Source: Aptenodytes patagonicus
Taxonomy: Eukaryota; Chordata; Aves; Sphenisciformes; Spheniscidae
Reading direction: 5' to 3'
Assembly: GCF_965638725.1 (NCBI RefSeq)
Contig: NC_134953.1
Span: 42,616,454-42,680,453 of the forward strand
DNA length: 64,000 nt
The position numbers and the translations under genes were made by a program. This document shows, piece by piece, positions 51,301 to 64,000 of this stretch. The notes beneath the pieces are model-generated. The model had not been told where the DNA came from. It ran no database searches and was given only the letters and a program-made list of their open reading frames with translations. Every line of letters starts with the position of its first letter. The stretch's first letter is position 1.

Positions 51301-54300
51301 CATTATCAGTAGGCCAGGAGGTAGGAAGTGCAAAAGGGCAATTATTACTTAAAATCGTAACTTCTATTTCCTATAATCATTTGTATAAATAACCATACTG
51401 TGATGGGTTGACCTTGGGTAGCCACTCTATCACTTCTCCTGCTCAACAGGATGGGGGGGAGAAAAATACGACGAAAAGCTTGTGGGTCAAGATAAGGGCA
51501 TTCTGGCTGCGGAAGGCAGAGAAGCAGCTGTGTATGGACAGTTATTTGGACAGAGGTGAAAGAGTGATAAGGTCTGTAGTGAGTGAGCAACTAGGCAATA
51601 TGTGCAAATGCTTCCATTTAAAATTTTGCAGCTTACCTTTGTCCCAGAGGTTTGTTTCTGTTCTGCCTTCTGATGACTGGTCAATAAAATCTAACAGGGG
51701 ACAAGCCTCCAGACTCTGCATGTGACTGTTTCTGAGGATGCTGGCCTGTTTGTGAATGCTCAGAAATCACACACTGGGGTCTTCTCTGTCTGCAGTCTCT
51801 GTTGTGGCAGTCCTGCACCCTCGCTCAGTGGAGGCTTATTGATGTCTTGTTAGTGCACGGGGTCTGTCTGTATTGGTGTGGTGTGTGCTTCACTCAGCTG
51901 CTCACTCTGCGGCACTGCTGGCCCTGTCTTGGCCATGTGGCAGCATTCATATTCATGATGCATCCTACTAACCTTTGCTGTTGAGCTCTCTAGCCGTGGC
52001 TGTATATGGTTTATTGCCTGTGCTAGCTCCTCAGCAGATATGCAGTTGCTTTTCAGTCTGTGAAGATCTTTCTGTGGCAGTGGCTGAGCAGAGCTAACAC
52101 CTTCCAGGGAACACCCTCCTGTCCCTGATGAAGATGATGACAGTAGATGATGCATCTGCTACCAAGTGGGGAGTTTGCTGTGGTGGTCAGATCACTTCAG
52201 GCCATCAGTGGCTAGAGGAGTAGACCCTCCATGTTCAGTGTTTTGGGACACCCGATTGGTCTCTCAGCTTGAAGAGCTGCATGTGATGATGGAGAGTTCA
52301 AATCCTAAACAGAGAAAGTCCAACCCCCTCCCCCTGTCAGGCAGTGATGAAACCAGCCTTGTTCCACATACACTGTGAAATATGTGTCTGCACAGACTGA
52401 AATACATGCCTGACTCATCCAAATCTTTCACAGATGATCTGAGTCAAGTGGTTGATTTAGATCATGAAGGTAAGATGTATTTCCAGTAAGGTAACTGATC
52501 TTTTTAATAGGATTTATGTGCAGACTTGCTAAAAGAGGAAAGAAGAGTAAGTGGTGTTCTCTGGGATGTGCAGTTCACAACCAAAGGAATTGAAATGGCA
52601 ATGCAAGCCAATTAAAAAGATTTGTGCCTCCCTGCTGCTCCATTTATACCTTGTTCAGACTTAAAGAGCTGAAACTCTGCTAAAAGGCTCTAACGGGCAG
52701 GTGCTCGGGGCCATTGAGTTAGTAGGGCTGTATCCACACACATAGCTGAAATCTGTTGACCCAGAGTTTCCGCTAGAGCCACTTCCCAAGAGGACTGTCA
52801 AGTAGTCATAATAATCACAATTGATTTACTTCTCCATCTCTTTTCTAGAAGCCAGGTTGTGCACTGGCACAAGCCCTGGAGTGATCCTTCACACTATCAA
52901 TGGATGTGAGGGACTCACTTGAGCAACTCTATTTGTGATCTTTGTGGCACCATCTTCCTTCACCGGGCATGGAGGATAGCTGCCAGTGTTTCCACAGATT
53001 TGTTGTGGCACCGGTGGGAGGAACCGCTGGGCTTGTCCAGTCCAGCTTCCCTCTCACAGAAGGACTGTCACCCACACTAGATCAGAGCAGCTGTCGTTTT
53101 GCCCATCTGAGTCCTGCAGCCCCCAGGAGGGAGATACCCCACCTCCCTGCTGACCCACTACAGCTGCTCCCCCTCTTCAGGAAGAAGTGTCTCTTCCTAC
53201 CTGATCTCAATATCCCAAGAGGCAGCTTGCGTCTGTGGCTGCCTGAACCTCCTGCCACTGCTGAGAGGAGCTTGGCTTTACCCATCATCTTGGTACTTGT
53301 CCTTCCTGTAGTTGCAGGCTGCTCTTAGGCGTTCTGTGGGCCAGACCCAGCAAAGCCCAGCTGTACCCACCACTCCTCCTTGGTCGTGTGTTGTAGGTCC
53401 AGTGTACGCCCACTGCTGCCCAACTTCCCTGGCACCAGGGCTGTAGTGCAGGGAGCCCTTTGGCACAGTTGGCATTCATTGAGCACGAAGATGAGCTCTT
53501 TCTCTCCCTCAATGGATGTGGCACTGTCATTGCTTAAGATACCAGATGCAGGTTCATCAGCGTGACAGTGGCAAACTGCCACCCTATCCCATGGGCTTTT
53601 AAGTGCCAGGCTGACACCTGAGGGCCACATTTTCAGTCCTGGGAGTTTTATCCAGGCTGTCATTGAAGCCTATAATGACAACGATCTAAATTTTAAGTTG
53701 CAGAGAGAAGGTCATTCATGCCCCTGAGACACATGCTTTGTCACCGGTGCCAGAAGTGCTGTGCCATCTGCCCTGTGATTACTTGGCACTGTTAGAGAGA
53801 TCATCCAGTGATCTTTCAGTGATTGGAGTTGCTGCTTGGATCAGTTTTGGCCCAAGAATCATCAAGATAGTAAAACTTACGTGTTCCCTTTCAGGCTGCT
53901 CTGTCCTTTATAGCCAAAACTGTCAACTTTTTTGAATTCTGCCAGTTAACAGGTTCACACTAGAACTGATTGAACTCCAACAGAAACTCCCTGCCTCTTG
54001 TCATCCCAGAGAATCACTTGTGAAGAAGAACCAGTCCCTCGATAAGAAGGTTCTGCGTTTGTTTCAGAGGTTCTGGCTGCTCCTTTTCACAATCACTATA
54101 AGGAATAGGCCTCAGTCCCTGCCTTTTTGTTAGGGATGGATGCCACAGCCCACACCCATACTCCAGGCATGCCCCAACCCATAGGCTGTGAGCTCACAGG
54201 GACAGAGGTGCCTGCATGCTCCCTCACAGTGCCATGAGCTCATCTCATTTCAGGGACTTCCCTCAGGCACTGGGAGCTATTTGGCTTGTTCTTGTATAGT

Positions 54301-57300
54301 ATGGAAGTAGGCAATTTTACAATAGGTATTTTCCAGGGCCAAGAAGGAAAGGAGACTACTAGATGGGTAAGGAATTAGCTGGATGGCTGCATCCAAAGAG
54401 TTACAGTCAATGGCTCAATGTCCAAACGGAAACCAGTAACGAGTGGTGTCCCTCAAGGGTCCATATTGGGACCAATACTATTTAATATCTTCATCAATGA
54501 CATACCTAGTAGGATCGAGTGCACCCTCAGCAAGTTTGCAGATGACACCAAGCTGAGTGGTGCAGTTGATACACTGGAGGGAAGGGATGCCATCCAGAGG
54601 GACCTGGGCAGGCTGGAGGAGTGGGCCCATGTGAACCTCATGATGTTCAGCAAGGCCAAGTGCAAGGTCCTGCACCTGGGTTGGGGCAGTCCCCACTCTC
54701 AGTACAGACTGGGGGATGAATGGATGGAGAACAACCCTGTGAAGAAGGACTTGGGGGTACTGGTGAAAAAAAAATTGGACATGACCTGGCAATGTGCGCT
54801 TGCAGACCAGAAAGCCAACTGTATCCTGGGCTGCATCACAAGAAGCGTGGCCAACAGGTCGAGGGAGGTGATTCTGCCCCTCTACTCTGCTCTGGTGAGA
54901 CCCCACCTGGAGTACTGCATCCAGCTCTGGGGTCCCCAGTGCAAGAAAGACATGGACCTGTTGGAGGGGGTCCAGAGGAGGCCATGAAAATGATCCGAGG
55001 GCTGGAACGCCTCTCCTGTAGAGAGAGGCTGAGAGAGTTAGGTTTGTTCAGCCTGGAGAAGAGAAGGCTCTGAGGAGACCTTACTGCAGCCTTTCAATAT
55101 AGAAAGGAGGCTTATAAGAAAGATGGAGTTAAACTTTTTAGCAGGGCCTGTAGTGACAGGACAAGAGGCAACGGTTTTAAACAGAAAGAGGGTGGGTTTA
55201 GATGGGATGCTCCATCCCTGGCAGTGTTCAAGGTCAGGTTGGACGGGGCTTCGAGCAACCTGATCTAGTAAAAGATGTCCCTGCCCATGGCAGGGGAGTT
55301 GGACTGGATGATCTTTAAAGGTCCCTTCCAGCCCAAACCATTCTATGAGTCTATGATCTGATTTCATTTTGGGAGTTGGAGACAGGAATTACTTCATGTC
55401 TCTGAATTTCCAAGGTGTAACTTTTCACGTAGTCCATCTCACTGAACTAGCTCTATTTTAAAGTACTTTCTTCCATCTACATGTGCTGTTGAGACCTTAA
55501 CCTGGCTCTGTTAGGTTGTATGGTCTCCCATACTTAGCGCAATGCCTCAGAAGCTTTTGGGCTTAGATACTTTCTTAGTCTGCTCTCTCATAAGTATGCA
55601 TGGTTCATGGAGATATTGTGATGGTAAGGTCCATGGTTTGTAGAGCTTTTCTTCCAACTCGTTCCTCCCTGCCGTTTGGAAAGATGTAATGATGGCTGCC
55701 CTTCTCCTAAGCAGAAACTTGTTCCTACAGCCATATTGCATAGGGCCAGTACTACTGGGAGACCTTCCATTCCAGGTCTTCCTTTAATGGCCTGGAGCTC
55801 AAGATGATACAGAAAGTGCACATGATGTTTTGATCTTTTAGCCAATGTCTGTGTGTCCAGATCGTGACGGACAAGTAAACTACTATATACTACTTCAAGA
55901 GAGGAGTATTTTCTCACTGTATGGGTTTAAGATTTATGAAGGAGTTCAGGTTGTTTACCCATGTGAAGGACTTCAGTCCTCACTGAGATCTGCAATTTTG
56001 TGTGAAGTCTAGTCATCCTTTGAATTGCTGGCAGCTTACTTGATGCTTCATCCTTCTTCATACCCTCCTATGAGAGTTCTGTTTCTGTTAGGGGAGCAGA
56101 GGAAATTGAGGTCCTTCTAGCAGATCACCCATATACAGTATAAGTAGGAATGTAGTGTTGCTTTGGGGTGCCTGTCTGACCTGAGAACATTGTACCAGTG
56201 TTATGCCAGCAGCGAGGCTGCAGCAAACATGCCCAGAACTGGTGCTACTTGGAGGAGTGGTCCCACAGCTGATGCTTTTTTGAAGGATTTCAACACCCAG
56301 CACTGGGCAGCTCTGAGAATATGAAAAATGGCCGGGGCCAGCCGTAGTGTGCATCAACTACCTCTTACATGTAAGACCACCATTCTTTAAGATGCAAAGC
56401 TCACACGTACATTTGCTTCCTTCCCAAGTTCCTCTCTCCTCTGAGACCTCCTATGAGAGGAAAGTAAAATGACCCTGTTCATATCCCATTTCACATACAC
56501 ATCTGTGGAGCTTAAGAAATGGCATTCATAAGCATGTGCCCTGTGTTTGTGCGCTTGGGGCTCTAAGTGTTCATGGAGGTTGTACATCTCTCAGGGCTCT
56601 CCAGCTGATAATTAATCTTGTACTCCATTTATTTCGGTGTCAGAGACCCGGAGCCAGGGATGGAAAGTCTTTCAGTCTTTAAGAGTTCACTTCCTTTGTT
56701 GACTCCTATTCAGAGTAAAAAACTCCGTCACTTTCCAGCTGTCTGTGGGTAGATTGTCTGGATTGCATTTGGCACGCAGCTATTCAGTGGGCACTGTGCA
56801 GAAACTGAGTTCAGAGGTGTTCGTTAGCCTATCTGCAAGTGCCCCTTGAATAATATGTTGCTGTTTACTGCTTCTGGAAGGAGTTTGCTGCCTTTCACAT
56901 GGTGCGCTTTGCAAACTAGTAAGCTGCCTGGTTGTTGTGCATGTCCCCATTCTGTTCCCCTATGTGTGCCTTAGCATCCAGGCTGGTGGGGAGGGGTGCA
57001 GAAAGGCGTTATTTCATGTACCCTCCAATAAAAAGAAGGCCAACTATATAAAAAATCACCTCTGCAGCACTGAGACCAATAGAGTAGATGGTATTGGGAG
57101 ACCAAATCCTACGCTGTGCTACTGAAACATCAGCTATTCTACTTTCTGTTCTCAAGTTATCAGTTTACAGTCAATTTCTGCTTAAAATTCAAAATTTCTT
57201 GGACTTCTGAAGATCTCTTTTTTCCTTCTTTCTCTCTCTTTTTTTCCAACAGCCTCTTGAGCTTACACGAAAAATCCTCCGAGATAAGCAGAACAAGAAG

Positions 57301-60300
57301 AATTCTGGTCAGCCCATTCCAATATTTCCATCCTGGGTGTATGAGAGACCTGCACTTATTGGTGATTTCTTAATTGGCACTAGTTTAAGCACTGACACAA
57401 CAGTACCTATAGGTATGTGACACGCAGGGAAAATTGCATTAACTTTTTATGTTTTGTACTTGTTCAGAAGTGCTGTTCAGACTTCATCACCGTCAGGATG
57501 AAAGCAAAACTTGGCTGTTTGCACTCTGCAGATGAAGAGCAGGGTTCAAAAAAAAACAACCCCAAACTTATTTTGTTCACAGTGTTTCTCCTGCACTGAA
57601 TTCCAGCCCCACTGTTGATCCATGGGATCTAATCTGTTTTGAGTTTCCCAGTCCTTTTTCTGTCTTGAGTCACAGCCTCCATAAAATCCTACTCTAGGAG
57701 TATCACATTGGTATTCTCAGCTGAAAAATCTGTAGTTGTACCTGACAAGGGAGTATTCATCGATCTACCCAGCTCAATATCCTCTCCAGTAAGACTATAA
57801 CCTCCCTGATTTGCTGTCTCTCTCCTCGCCAGAGCAGCAGGGGACTAATCTCTCCCCGTTGTATTCTAGCTTTAGGCTGAGCTGTGTATAGTTTCTTTTT
57901 CATAAATTAGATTTAAGAGCTTTTTTTGGAAGAGAACAGCTGAGTTAGAGACTCATGTTTCCGTTCCCCAGAACTGTGGAGGCTCCTACAGGAAACGTGT
58001 AGCTTCTTCCTGATGCGGATTTGGGCTGCGTCTAAGGGGGACGTGAAAAGAGCAGGCTCATTCCTGGAGGTGCCCTTAAATAGCTTGTCCACCAGTACAT
58101 TTCTGCCAGGGCCTTTTGGGATGTGCTGTGAGGGAATGTTCCCAGCAAGCTCAGAACCATTTGTTCTCTCACATACAGTCCTACAAATGGAGAGGGATTG
58201 TTGCCTTGTTTCATGAGATAAGCTTTGCTGTAGTTAGTGTTGTAACCACTCTGTTCCCTGATCTTCTGATGCACGTGGTTATATTTCGGGTTGAGTCCTT
58301 CATGCTTCTTGCAGCTGGTTTGTAGTTGACCACACCATTCAGAGACCCTACAGTTTGCAGTTGACCTGCAGCTTTTGCTGGGCTAACATTTCTTTGTGTC
58401 TGTATTTGAACTGTTTTCTTGATATTTGAATATTTCAGCGGAGGGGAGGTAGGGACAGTTGTTGACAAGACTGGAGCTCCTCAGGTCCAGTATAACTGAG
58501 CCCTTTGGGGTGGAAGGATCAGCAGCACAAGCTGTGGGTGATGTTCTCTTGGCCACAGATGTCGGAAGTATAGCCCTGTGTACTTGGTTTGCTTTGGGTA
58601 TAAATGAGCAAAGGATTCTGTTTTCCCGGAAAGCAAGGTAGATGATTTTGGAGTTGACCCTAACTCAGTTTTATTTCTATATCTTGATTCAGCTTTGTGT
58701 GATCTTTCTTTGTTCTCTTTGAATGGTAGTATGTCTTCCTTTCAAGCTTCAGGTACTAGATTGAAATGAAATGAATGTATGATCAGGTAGTACTATGGCA
58801 TGTTCCAGTTGTGTTCTTTTTTTGTCTTCTCTTTGAAAATAGGTACCTTGCCATTAGCCTCCCAAGAATCCATGATTGTGGAGGACTTGCTGTACGTTCT
58901 GATCGGTGTGGATGGAAGATACATCACAGCACAGGCTCTCGTAGGCAGGCAGAACCGAGCATTTTCAGTCGATCCAAACTTGGACTTGTCCATCAAAGAG
59001 CTGGTGACCAGGATTCTTCCTGTAGCAGCAAGTTACTCTGCTGTCACCAGGTACCAAGCTGACTTTTGTCAGAGGAGGATGTTCTCTTTTGAGCATCAGG
59101 TTGTAGAAAAGAATTGTCATTGTGCAGATGTTAACTTCCAAGCTTAATTTAAACCTATGGGGATATAAAATAAGAATGACAATTTCTTTGAATTGGTTTT
59201 AGCTACACTTCTTTTTGCTGGGTTTCTCCTGTGTGCTGCCAGTTCACTTTTTCATTCACCTCACCTTACCTTTGTCCAAACTTAGTCTTGGTAAATTCAG
59301 GCAAAGTGCAGATAGGATATGCCTGCTTGTTCTGGCTTATCTCTTCCCACTCTGCTATGAATTTCTCCATGTTTCCTGCTTTTTGCTGTCCTCTGGGCAT
59401 CCAGGACTGGGACAACCTTTGTGTGCTTCTGAGCAGGAGAACCTACTGCTGCCTAGTTCCTCATAGCTACGTTAAGTAATTGTTAAAAGGTCTTAGTATA
59501 AGGTACACCTCACTAACAGCAGATGTTTGTTATGTAGATGTCTGCATTTGATTCAAAGTCCCTAAAAGATCAGCAAAGAGAAAGAAGCATTTTTAGGATA
59601 TGATTCATCCAATCTCTTTTACATGTCTCCTTCCAGATGATATAACTTGTGTTCAGAAGCATCTGTCTCTCTCCATTAACTTGTATGGAGCCATCTAAAT
59701 CTGGTCAGATGAATCCCTGCTGTGGCATGTGGTGTCAGAAACTAGCAACAGTGCTTTCTCCACATGTCTCGGTGCCCATTGCTTCCTTTTGAGATCTTTT
59801 CCTGTCCTCTAATCTGTTGCTTATGCAAAGACAATTGCCTTGAAAATCTTAACCCTAATTTTTTACATAGTGGTTTTGCAAATAATTCTAGTTCCCCTGC
59901 AATTTGAGAGGAAACGTCTTCCTGCGGCTTTCTGTACTAGGAAATGCGATGATGGGAAATAGTCAGGGGGACACAGAGCAAATGTGGAACCTGAAACTCC
60001 AGCCGAAGACTGGTGTGCTTCCCAACACATGATCTACTCGTGTGCTTGTACAGTATCCTGAAGATAAAATTCCTGAAAATGATAGAAGGTGCCTTGCCTG
60101 AAAGAGTTTCCATTTTGCCATTTACAGGTTTATAGAGGAGAAGTCTTCTTTCGAATATGGACAGGTAAATCATGCTCTGGCTGCTGCTATGCGGACTCTA
60201 ATCAAGGAATACATGATACTAATTACCCAGCTGGAACATCTTCAGAGACAGGGACTTCTGTCACTGCAGAAACTCTGGTTTTATATCCAGCCCACAATGA

Positions 60301-63300
60301 GGACCCTGGAGATTCTTGCTTCACTTGGTAAGTTTCAAAAATTACAGTCATTACATTTTGACAGGTGCATGACAGTGGCTTCTGAAAACTGTACAGAGTA
60401 GCAATACAGGCTGGGCATGTGTCATTTTAATTTTATGTTATATTAAAGAAGAAAGCCAAGGGGAATTGTAGTTGTCAGAGCACTGTTCTTTTTTGAGAGC
60501 AGTGGGCTCTAGGGCTGAGTCTGCCCTTCAGAGCTGTCATGAGGCAAGTCCATGCCTTTTACTATCGCAATCCATGCCTTTCGGATCAGTTGTTTCCACC
60601 ACTGCTGTCTCTACTCAGCTTCTTTCCAAATGCCTCTCCAGCTGTGTGTGGATATATAACCATAAACCGATTCAACCAGGAGGAACCCCTGGCAGTTTCT
60701 AGTCCAACCCCTTGCTCACAGGTACAGCAGGTTTCTCAGGGCCATGTCCAGGCGAGTCTGGAAAATCCTCAGCAATGGAGATCCCCCACCATTCTGGGCC
60801 TTTTCCCATGACTTCACCACCTTTTTTGTGAACATTTCTTTCTGTATCTCCAACTGGAATTGCCCTTCTTGTAACTTTTGCCCTTTTGATATTGTCACTG
60901 TGCTCCTCCAAGACGAGTCTCATACCATCTCCTCTAGAACCATCTGTGGATAGTGTAGGAATGCTTTTGACAACCCCCAGCTTCATCTTCACTCAGCTAA
61001 CAAGCCCAGCTCCCTGAGGCACACAAGCTCTCCTTGTGTGCGTTGGGCACTAGCCCCCCACCATCTTATTAACCTCTGCTGGACTCTTCATTTTGTTATT
61101 CATACTGGGGACCCCAAACTGAACGCACTGTTCCAGGTGTGGCCTCACCCATGCTGGGCAGAGGGGAATAATCACTGGCAGTGCAGCCCTGGGTGCAGTT
61201 GGCGTTCATCACTGCAAGGACACGCTGCTGACTCACGATCAGCTGGTTGTCCACCAGGACACCCTGATTGTTCTCTGCAGTGCTGCTCCTCAGCCAGTCA
61301 GTCCCAGTCTGTGCCACTGCATGAGGTTGTTGGTCACGGATACAGTTAACTCAATAATTTTGGTTAAACTCTTTGGCATGAGAGTACTTGTACATTTCTT
61401 TCTGTTCAGCCCAGAGAATTCATCTGGACGTAAATACCTGTTCTATTTACAATCTGGAATTGGATGATCCCTCTTGGTAGTCACATCTCCTGAAATTTTC
61501 AGTTTTTTGGAACACAGCAGTTAGCCAAATACATTAAGGTTTACTTCGACCCGAAACTCACCAGCAGTACTGTTTCCTCTGTCCCTATGTCTCTTTTGCA
61601 ATGGCAAAGTACAAATTTCACTATCAACCTACCTAAATCCTGGTGTTTAAGCTATATGCATGGCTACCTCAGTGTTACAGTTGAGAACAGAAGTGCTTTT
61701 GAGATCAGAGGTTTCTCAAGCAAGCCACTGAAGTGTATGTTTCTTCCATTACCACCTGGAAAGTGGATCTCTATACCTGGTCCCCTCACTGTAGGAGGCT
61801 TTTGGACTCTAAGCCACCATGTACCTTGCATCTACCTGAGTTCAGTTCTCCTTCCCTGGAGGGTTGGGTTTGATTATTGCTTTTTTAGATTGTGGATCAT
61901 TTGGGTTTTCATTTCAGGACATTTCAGGATGTAAGCTTTTGGCTGTGTGGTGGAATGGCCTTGCATCTTCACAGGAGGGGTCTACAGCTGACATGGAGAT
62001 CTGTGACTTAGGGTGGTCAGCTAATCAACTGCTAACTTCATTATGTTTAACAGCATAGCTTGTGCAATTAATCTGTGTCAGCTTTGTGTCTTATATCTAT
62101 ATTTTTAAATTTTAGCTACTTCTGTAGATAAAGGTGAGTGTATGGGAGGATCAACCCTGAGCTTACTCCATGACAAGACTTTCAATTACACGGGGGACAG
62201 CCAGGCCCAGGAGCTGTGCCTGTATTTAACCAAGGCAGCCAGCGTGCCTTATTTTGAAATTCTGGAAAAGTGGATATATCGAGGCATCATTAATGATCCA
62301 TACAGGTAAAGAAAGTTAAGGAATGAAAATGAAATGCAAAAGTTAAGAAATACTGTTTGGGTCTCTGGCTTCTACTTTTTTAGTGCACCCATTCCTCTGC
62401 TCTGTAGAGTCTGCATAGCGTAGGGGCCTGGACCTGGCAGCAGTAGGTAGGCAAGGCAGCGTTGCAAGGAAGGGCAGCTGCTGGAGCATGTTTAACTACA
62501 TTTCTTATTTGATTCAGTGGTTATACAGTCAGAGACACTCTCACTTGCTTTATTTTTCCAAATTCAAGGAAATTATATGCAAAAGTCAATAGCACAACAG
62601 TTCAAATATGCAGTCCACTCAAATTCCACCTTACCATGCCTGTACCTCTTTTTCTCCTCACGGGGCACGAGTGTGATAACTCAGTGAATCTATGTTAAAT
62701 GTAGTCCACTAATATGCTAATCTGATATGAGCTAACAGCACTCAACTGAAGTTTCTTGGCTTTTGTAGAATCATTTGAAGCATTTCGCTGTGTTTAATAG
62801 TTTATGCAGCATTGCTGTTTCCCACATTTTCAGAATCCTAAGAGGGGCAAAACTCAAGTTAAAATAGCTAAAATTAATGCCTTCCTGATGGTGGGAAGGC
62901 AGACAAAGGCCAGCATCCTCACATCTACACTGACAACCAAATAATGTTTAGGCTTGGTTTGTGAACCCTACAAAATTCTGTTTCTGTCATAATTGATTGC
63001 AGATTAGCAGAAACGCTTTGCATAATGCTTCTCCTCTTACTACAAATAAAGGCTAATTTCATTCTTGATTGGAATGTATTTTCATGAGACCTTATTTCTG
63101 ATAGATCATATTACTAGTTTACAGGTCAAAAATGTAATCCTCATTGTACCACTTCCTGCTTCTAAACATCTGCTTTAACTGTTCAGTGAGTTCATGGTGG
63201 AGGAGCATGAGCTGCAGAAGGAGAAGATTCAGGAAGACTATAATGACAAGTATTGGGATCAAAGATATACTGTTGTTCAGCAACAGATTCCCTCATTCTT

Positions 63301-63332
63301 GCAGAAAATGGCTGACAAAATACTAAGCACGG
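48349..63332 (+). CDS. TUBGCP2: Gamma-tubulin complex component 2, 5' part (truncated by window edge)
   Basis: Core subunit of the gamma-tubulin small and ring complexes that nucleate microtubules at centrosomes. Eight coding exons are present: 48349-48498, 50082-50210, 50534-50710, 57253-57412, 58843-59050, 60128-60327, 62116-62305, 63187-63332, all GT-AG and in phase, encoding the first 453 residues of about 900. It begins [20 protein letters not shown] and includes [80 protein letters not shown] and [20 protein letters not shown]. All agree closely with the human protein as I recall it. The region after exon 3 is the start of the conserved GCP N-terminal domain. An acceptor ends at 48,340, so a non-coding first exon lies upstream, probably in the CpG island shared with ZNF511. 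The 3' half, including the C-terminal gamma-tubulin-binding domain, is outside the window. Confidence 0.97.
49365..49745 (-). repeat. CR1 LINE fragment, reverse orientation, TUBGCP2 intron
   Basis: Begins AGTCCAACCCCTTGCTCGC and carries GTTTCCCTAGGTCCAG, then the CR1-typical AGTCCAGTTTGTTGATG and GTGTCCAGATATGG. The jump between 3'-end and internal blocks suggests an internal deletion. Confidence 0.65.
51400..51500 (+). mobile_element. Fossil LTR fragment of an avian endogenous retrovirus-like element
   Basis: The words GATGGGTTGACCTTGG, CACTCTATCACTTCTCCTGC and CTTGTGGGTCAAGATAAGG resemble, in order, the start of an LTR that is common in bird genomes. Only part of one LTR is seen. No internal region or paired LTR was noticed, so it is a broken, old remnant. 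Family assignment is from memory and tentative. Confidence 0.45.
52970..53600 (-). repeat. Possible old interspersed repeat
   Basis: Phrases such as CTTGTCCAGTCCAGCTTCCC and CATCCAGTG-like text resemble reverse-complement LINE 3' regions, but I could not match the whole block to a known CR1 subfamily. Low-confidence call. Confidence 0.25.
54350..55362 (+). mobile_element. CR1 LINE with partial reverse transcriptase, 5'-truncated
   Basis: A 5'-truncated CR1 of about 1 kb. The open frame at 54,418-54,987 reads [20 protein letters not shown], then FINDIPS and the catalytic-motif segment [12 protein letters not shown], which is reverse transcriptase. It continues through [16 protein letters not shown]-like sequence ([16 protein letters not shown]) to a stop near 54,987, where the frame shifts relative to the rest ([20 protein letters not shown] is in another frame). 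The 3' end carries CCCTGCCCATGGCAGGGG and terminal ATTCTATGAGTCTATG repeats. It lies in the sense direction in a TUBGCP2 intron and is dead. Confidence 0.9.
60690..61345 (-). repeat. CR1 LINE fragment, reverse orientation, TUBGCP2 intron 6
   Basis: Opens AGTCCAACCCCTTGCTCAC and continues through TTTCTCAGGGCCATGTCCAG, CTCCAACTGGAATTGCCC, GCTGGACTCTTCATTTTG, GGGGACCCCAAACTGAACGC and CAGCCAGTCAGTCCCAG to GCATGAGGTTGTTGG. The order follows the reverse complement of CR1 from its 3' UTR into the end of the reverse-transcriptase gene. Confidence 0.8.
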
Positions 63333-64000
63333 GTAGGTAAAGATACGCTTCTGATGTAAGAGGAATCTTGAGACAAGCATTACCATTCTTTATGTAAAGA
63401 TAAAGTAAATGTTATCATGCTTTGCCAGTCTATGGGGTTGTCCAGCTGAACTTTTCAGAGGAATAGAAGAATCAGATTTAAAAAGAACCCTGAATCCTAT
63501 AAATAAAACAACATGTGGGAAGGAGTCCAGCAGCAAGGGGAGCTATCTGTCTTACTGCTCTGTTTCATGGGTACAGTTTTCTAGCAGCTAGCTAGATGGA
63601 GCTAGACAACCGAGGTTTGAACATGCTGAGTTTTAATTTGGGTGTTTTAAAATGAAGTATGCAACCTGATGGCTACCATTGTTCTCTGCCGTAAGTACAA
63701 AACCCCCCAAAAGCTACTTCTGAAGTGCAACACCAGATCTTCAAAGTTTCTGGTTATCTGCAGAGATGTTTTGCCATCACTGGGAAACAAAACCATTTCT
63801 AAATCTCTCCTTAAATATGATACTAGATGCCTAATTGAAAATTCTGCATCATCTTTTGAAAGGTGTCTAAATCCTTTCCAGCTTTCAGTAGAACTTAGTG
63901 TAAACATTTCACAGCGTATCTTCCGCTTGAAGGTAGTGGTCTGAAAGTTTCCCTGTTGGATGTACAGTAAGTATGAATATGCGTCGTTCATTCTTTTTGC
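63333..64000 (+). other. TUBGCP2: Start of TUBGCP2 intron 8 to the window edge
   Basis: A donor GTAGGT follows exon 8. No next exon (expected to begin KYLNVVREC-like) is seen before the window ends. Nothing else is recognised. Confidence 0.8.

Larger units (their letters stand above)
50711..57252 (+). other. TUBGCP2: Large intron 3 of TUBGCP2
   Basis: About 6.5 kb without coding sequence. It holds the LTR fossil near 51.4 kb, a possible old repeat at 52.97-53.6 kb and the long CR1 copy at 54.35-55.36 kb. The rest is ordinary AT-richer intron sequence. Open frames here are chance or LINE-derived. Confidence 0.7.

Overview
This window is vertebrate nuclear DNA, almost certainly from a bird. 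It has compact, canonically spliced genes and several copies and fragments of the CR1 LINE, the main LINE of birds. Gene content and order (PAOX, MTG1, SPRN, ECHS1, PRAP1, ZNF511, TUBGCP2) match the block at human 10q26.3. No species can be named from the sequence alone. All exon models below were read by eye from splice signals, reading frame and remembered family sequences, with no alignment run.

Layout. Positions 1-22,000 hold two tandem nine-exon acid-lipase-family genes on the + strand (607-7,263 and 14,833-21,847), with a 7.5 kb gene-poor spacer. A GC-rich stretch from about 19 kb to 47.3 kb carries PAOX (+), a small unidentified proline-rich reading frame (-), MTG1 (+), SPRN/Shadoo (-), ECHS1 (+), PRAP1 (-), a repeat-rich gene-poor stretch (36.4-43.6 kb) and ZNF511 (-). 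ZNF511 and TUBGCP2 (+) diverge from one CpG island near 47.1 kb. TUBGCP2 runs off the right edge after its eighth coding exon. Its large AT-richer introns hold CR1 copies and a small LTR fossil.

How the genes relate. The lipases are predicted secreted or lysosomal ester hydrolases. PAOX (peroxisomal polyamine catabolism), ECHS1 (mitochondrial beta-oxidation and valine breakdown) and MTG1 (mitochondrial ribosome assembly) are housekeeping metabolic genes. PRAP1 is a secreted gut protein linked to lipid absorption, and SPRN is a GPI-anchored prion-like neuronal protein. ZNF511 and TUBGCP2 share a promoter. I see conserved neighbourhood rather than an operon-like system.

The most notable signals are: an AT-AC (U12-type) intron in MTG1; an Ala-Tyr-Ser-Gln-Gly nucleophile elbow and an in-frame exon extension in the first lipase; an unidentified minus-strand reading frame squeezed between PAOX and MTG1; the apparent absence of FUOM and CALY from their expected places; and a duplicated NRF1/ETS-like module in the ZNF511/TUBGCP2 promoter. 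I found no evidence for a wholly new multi-gene system.
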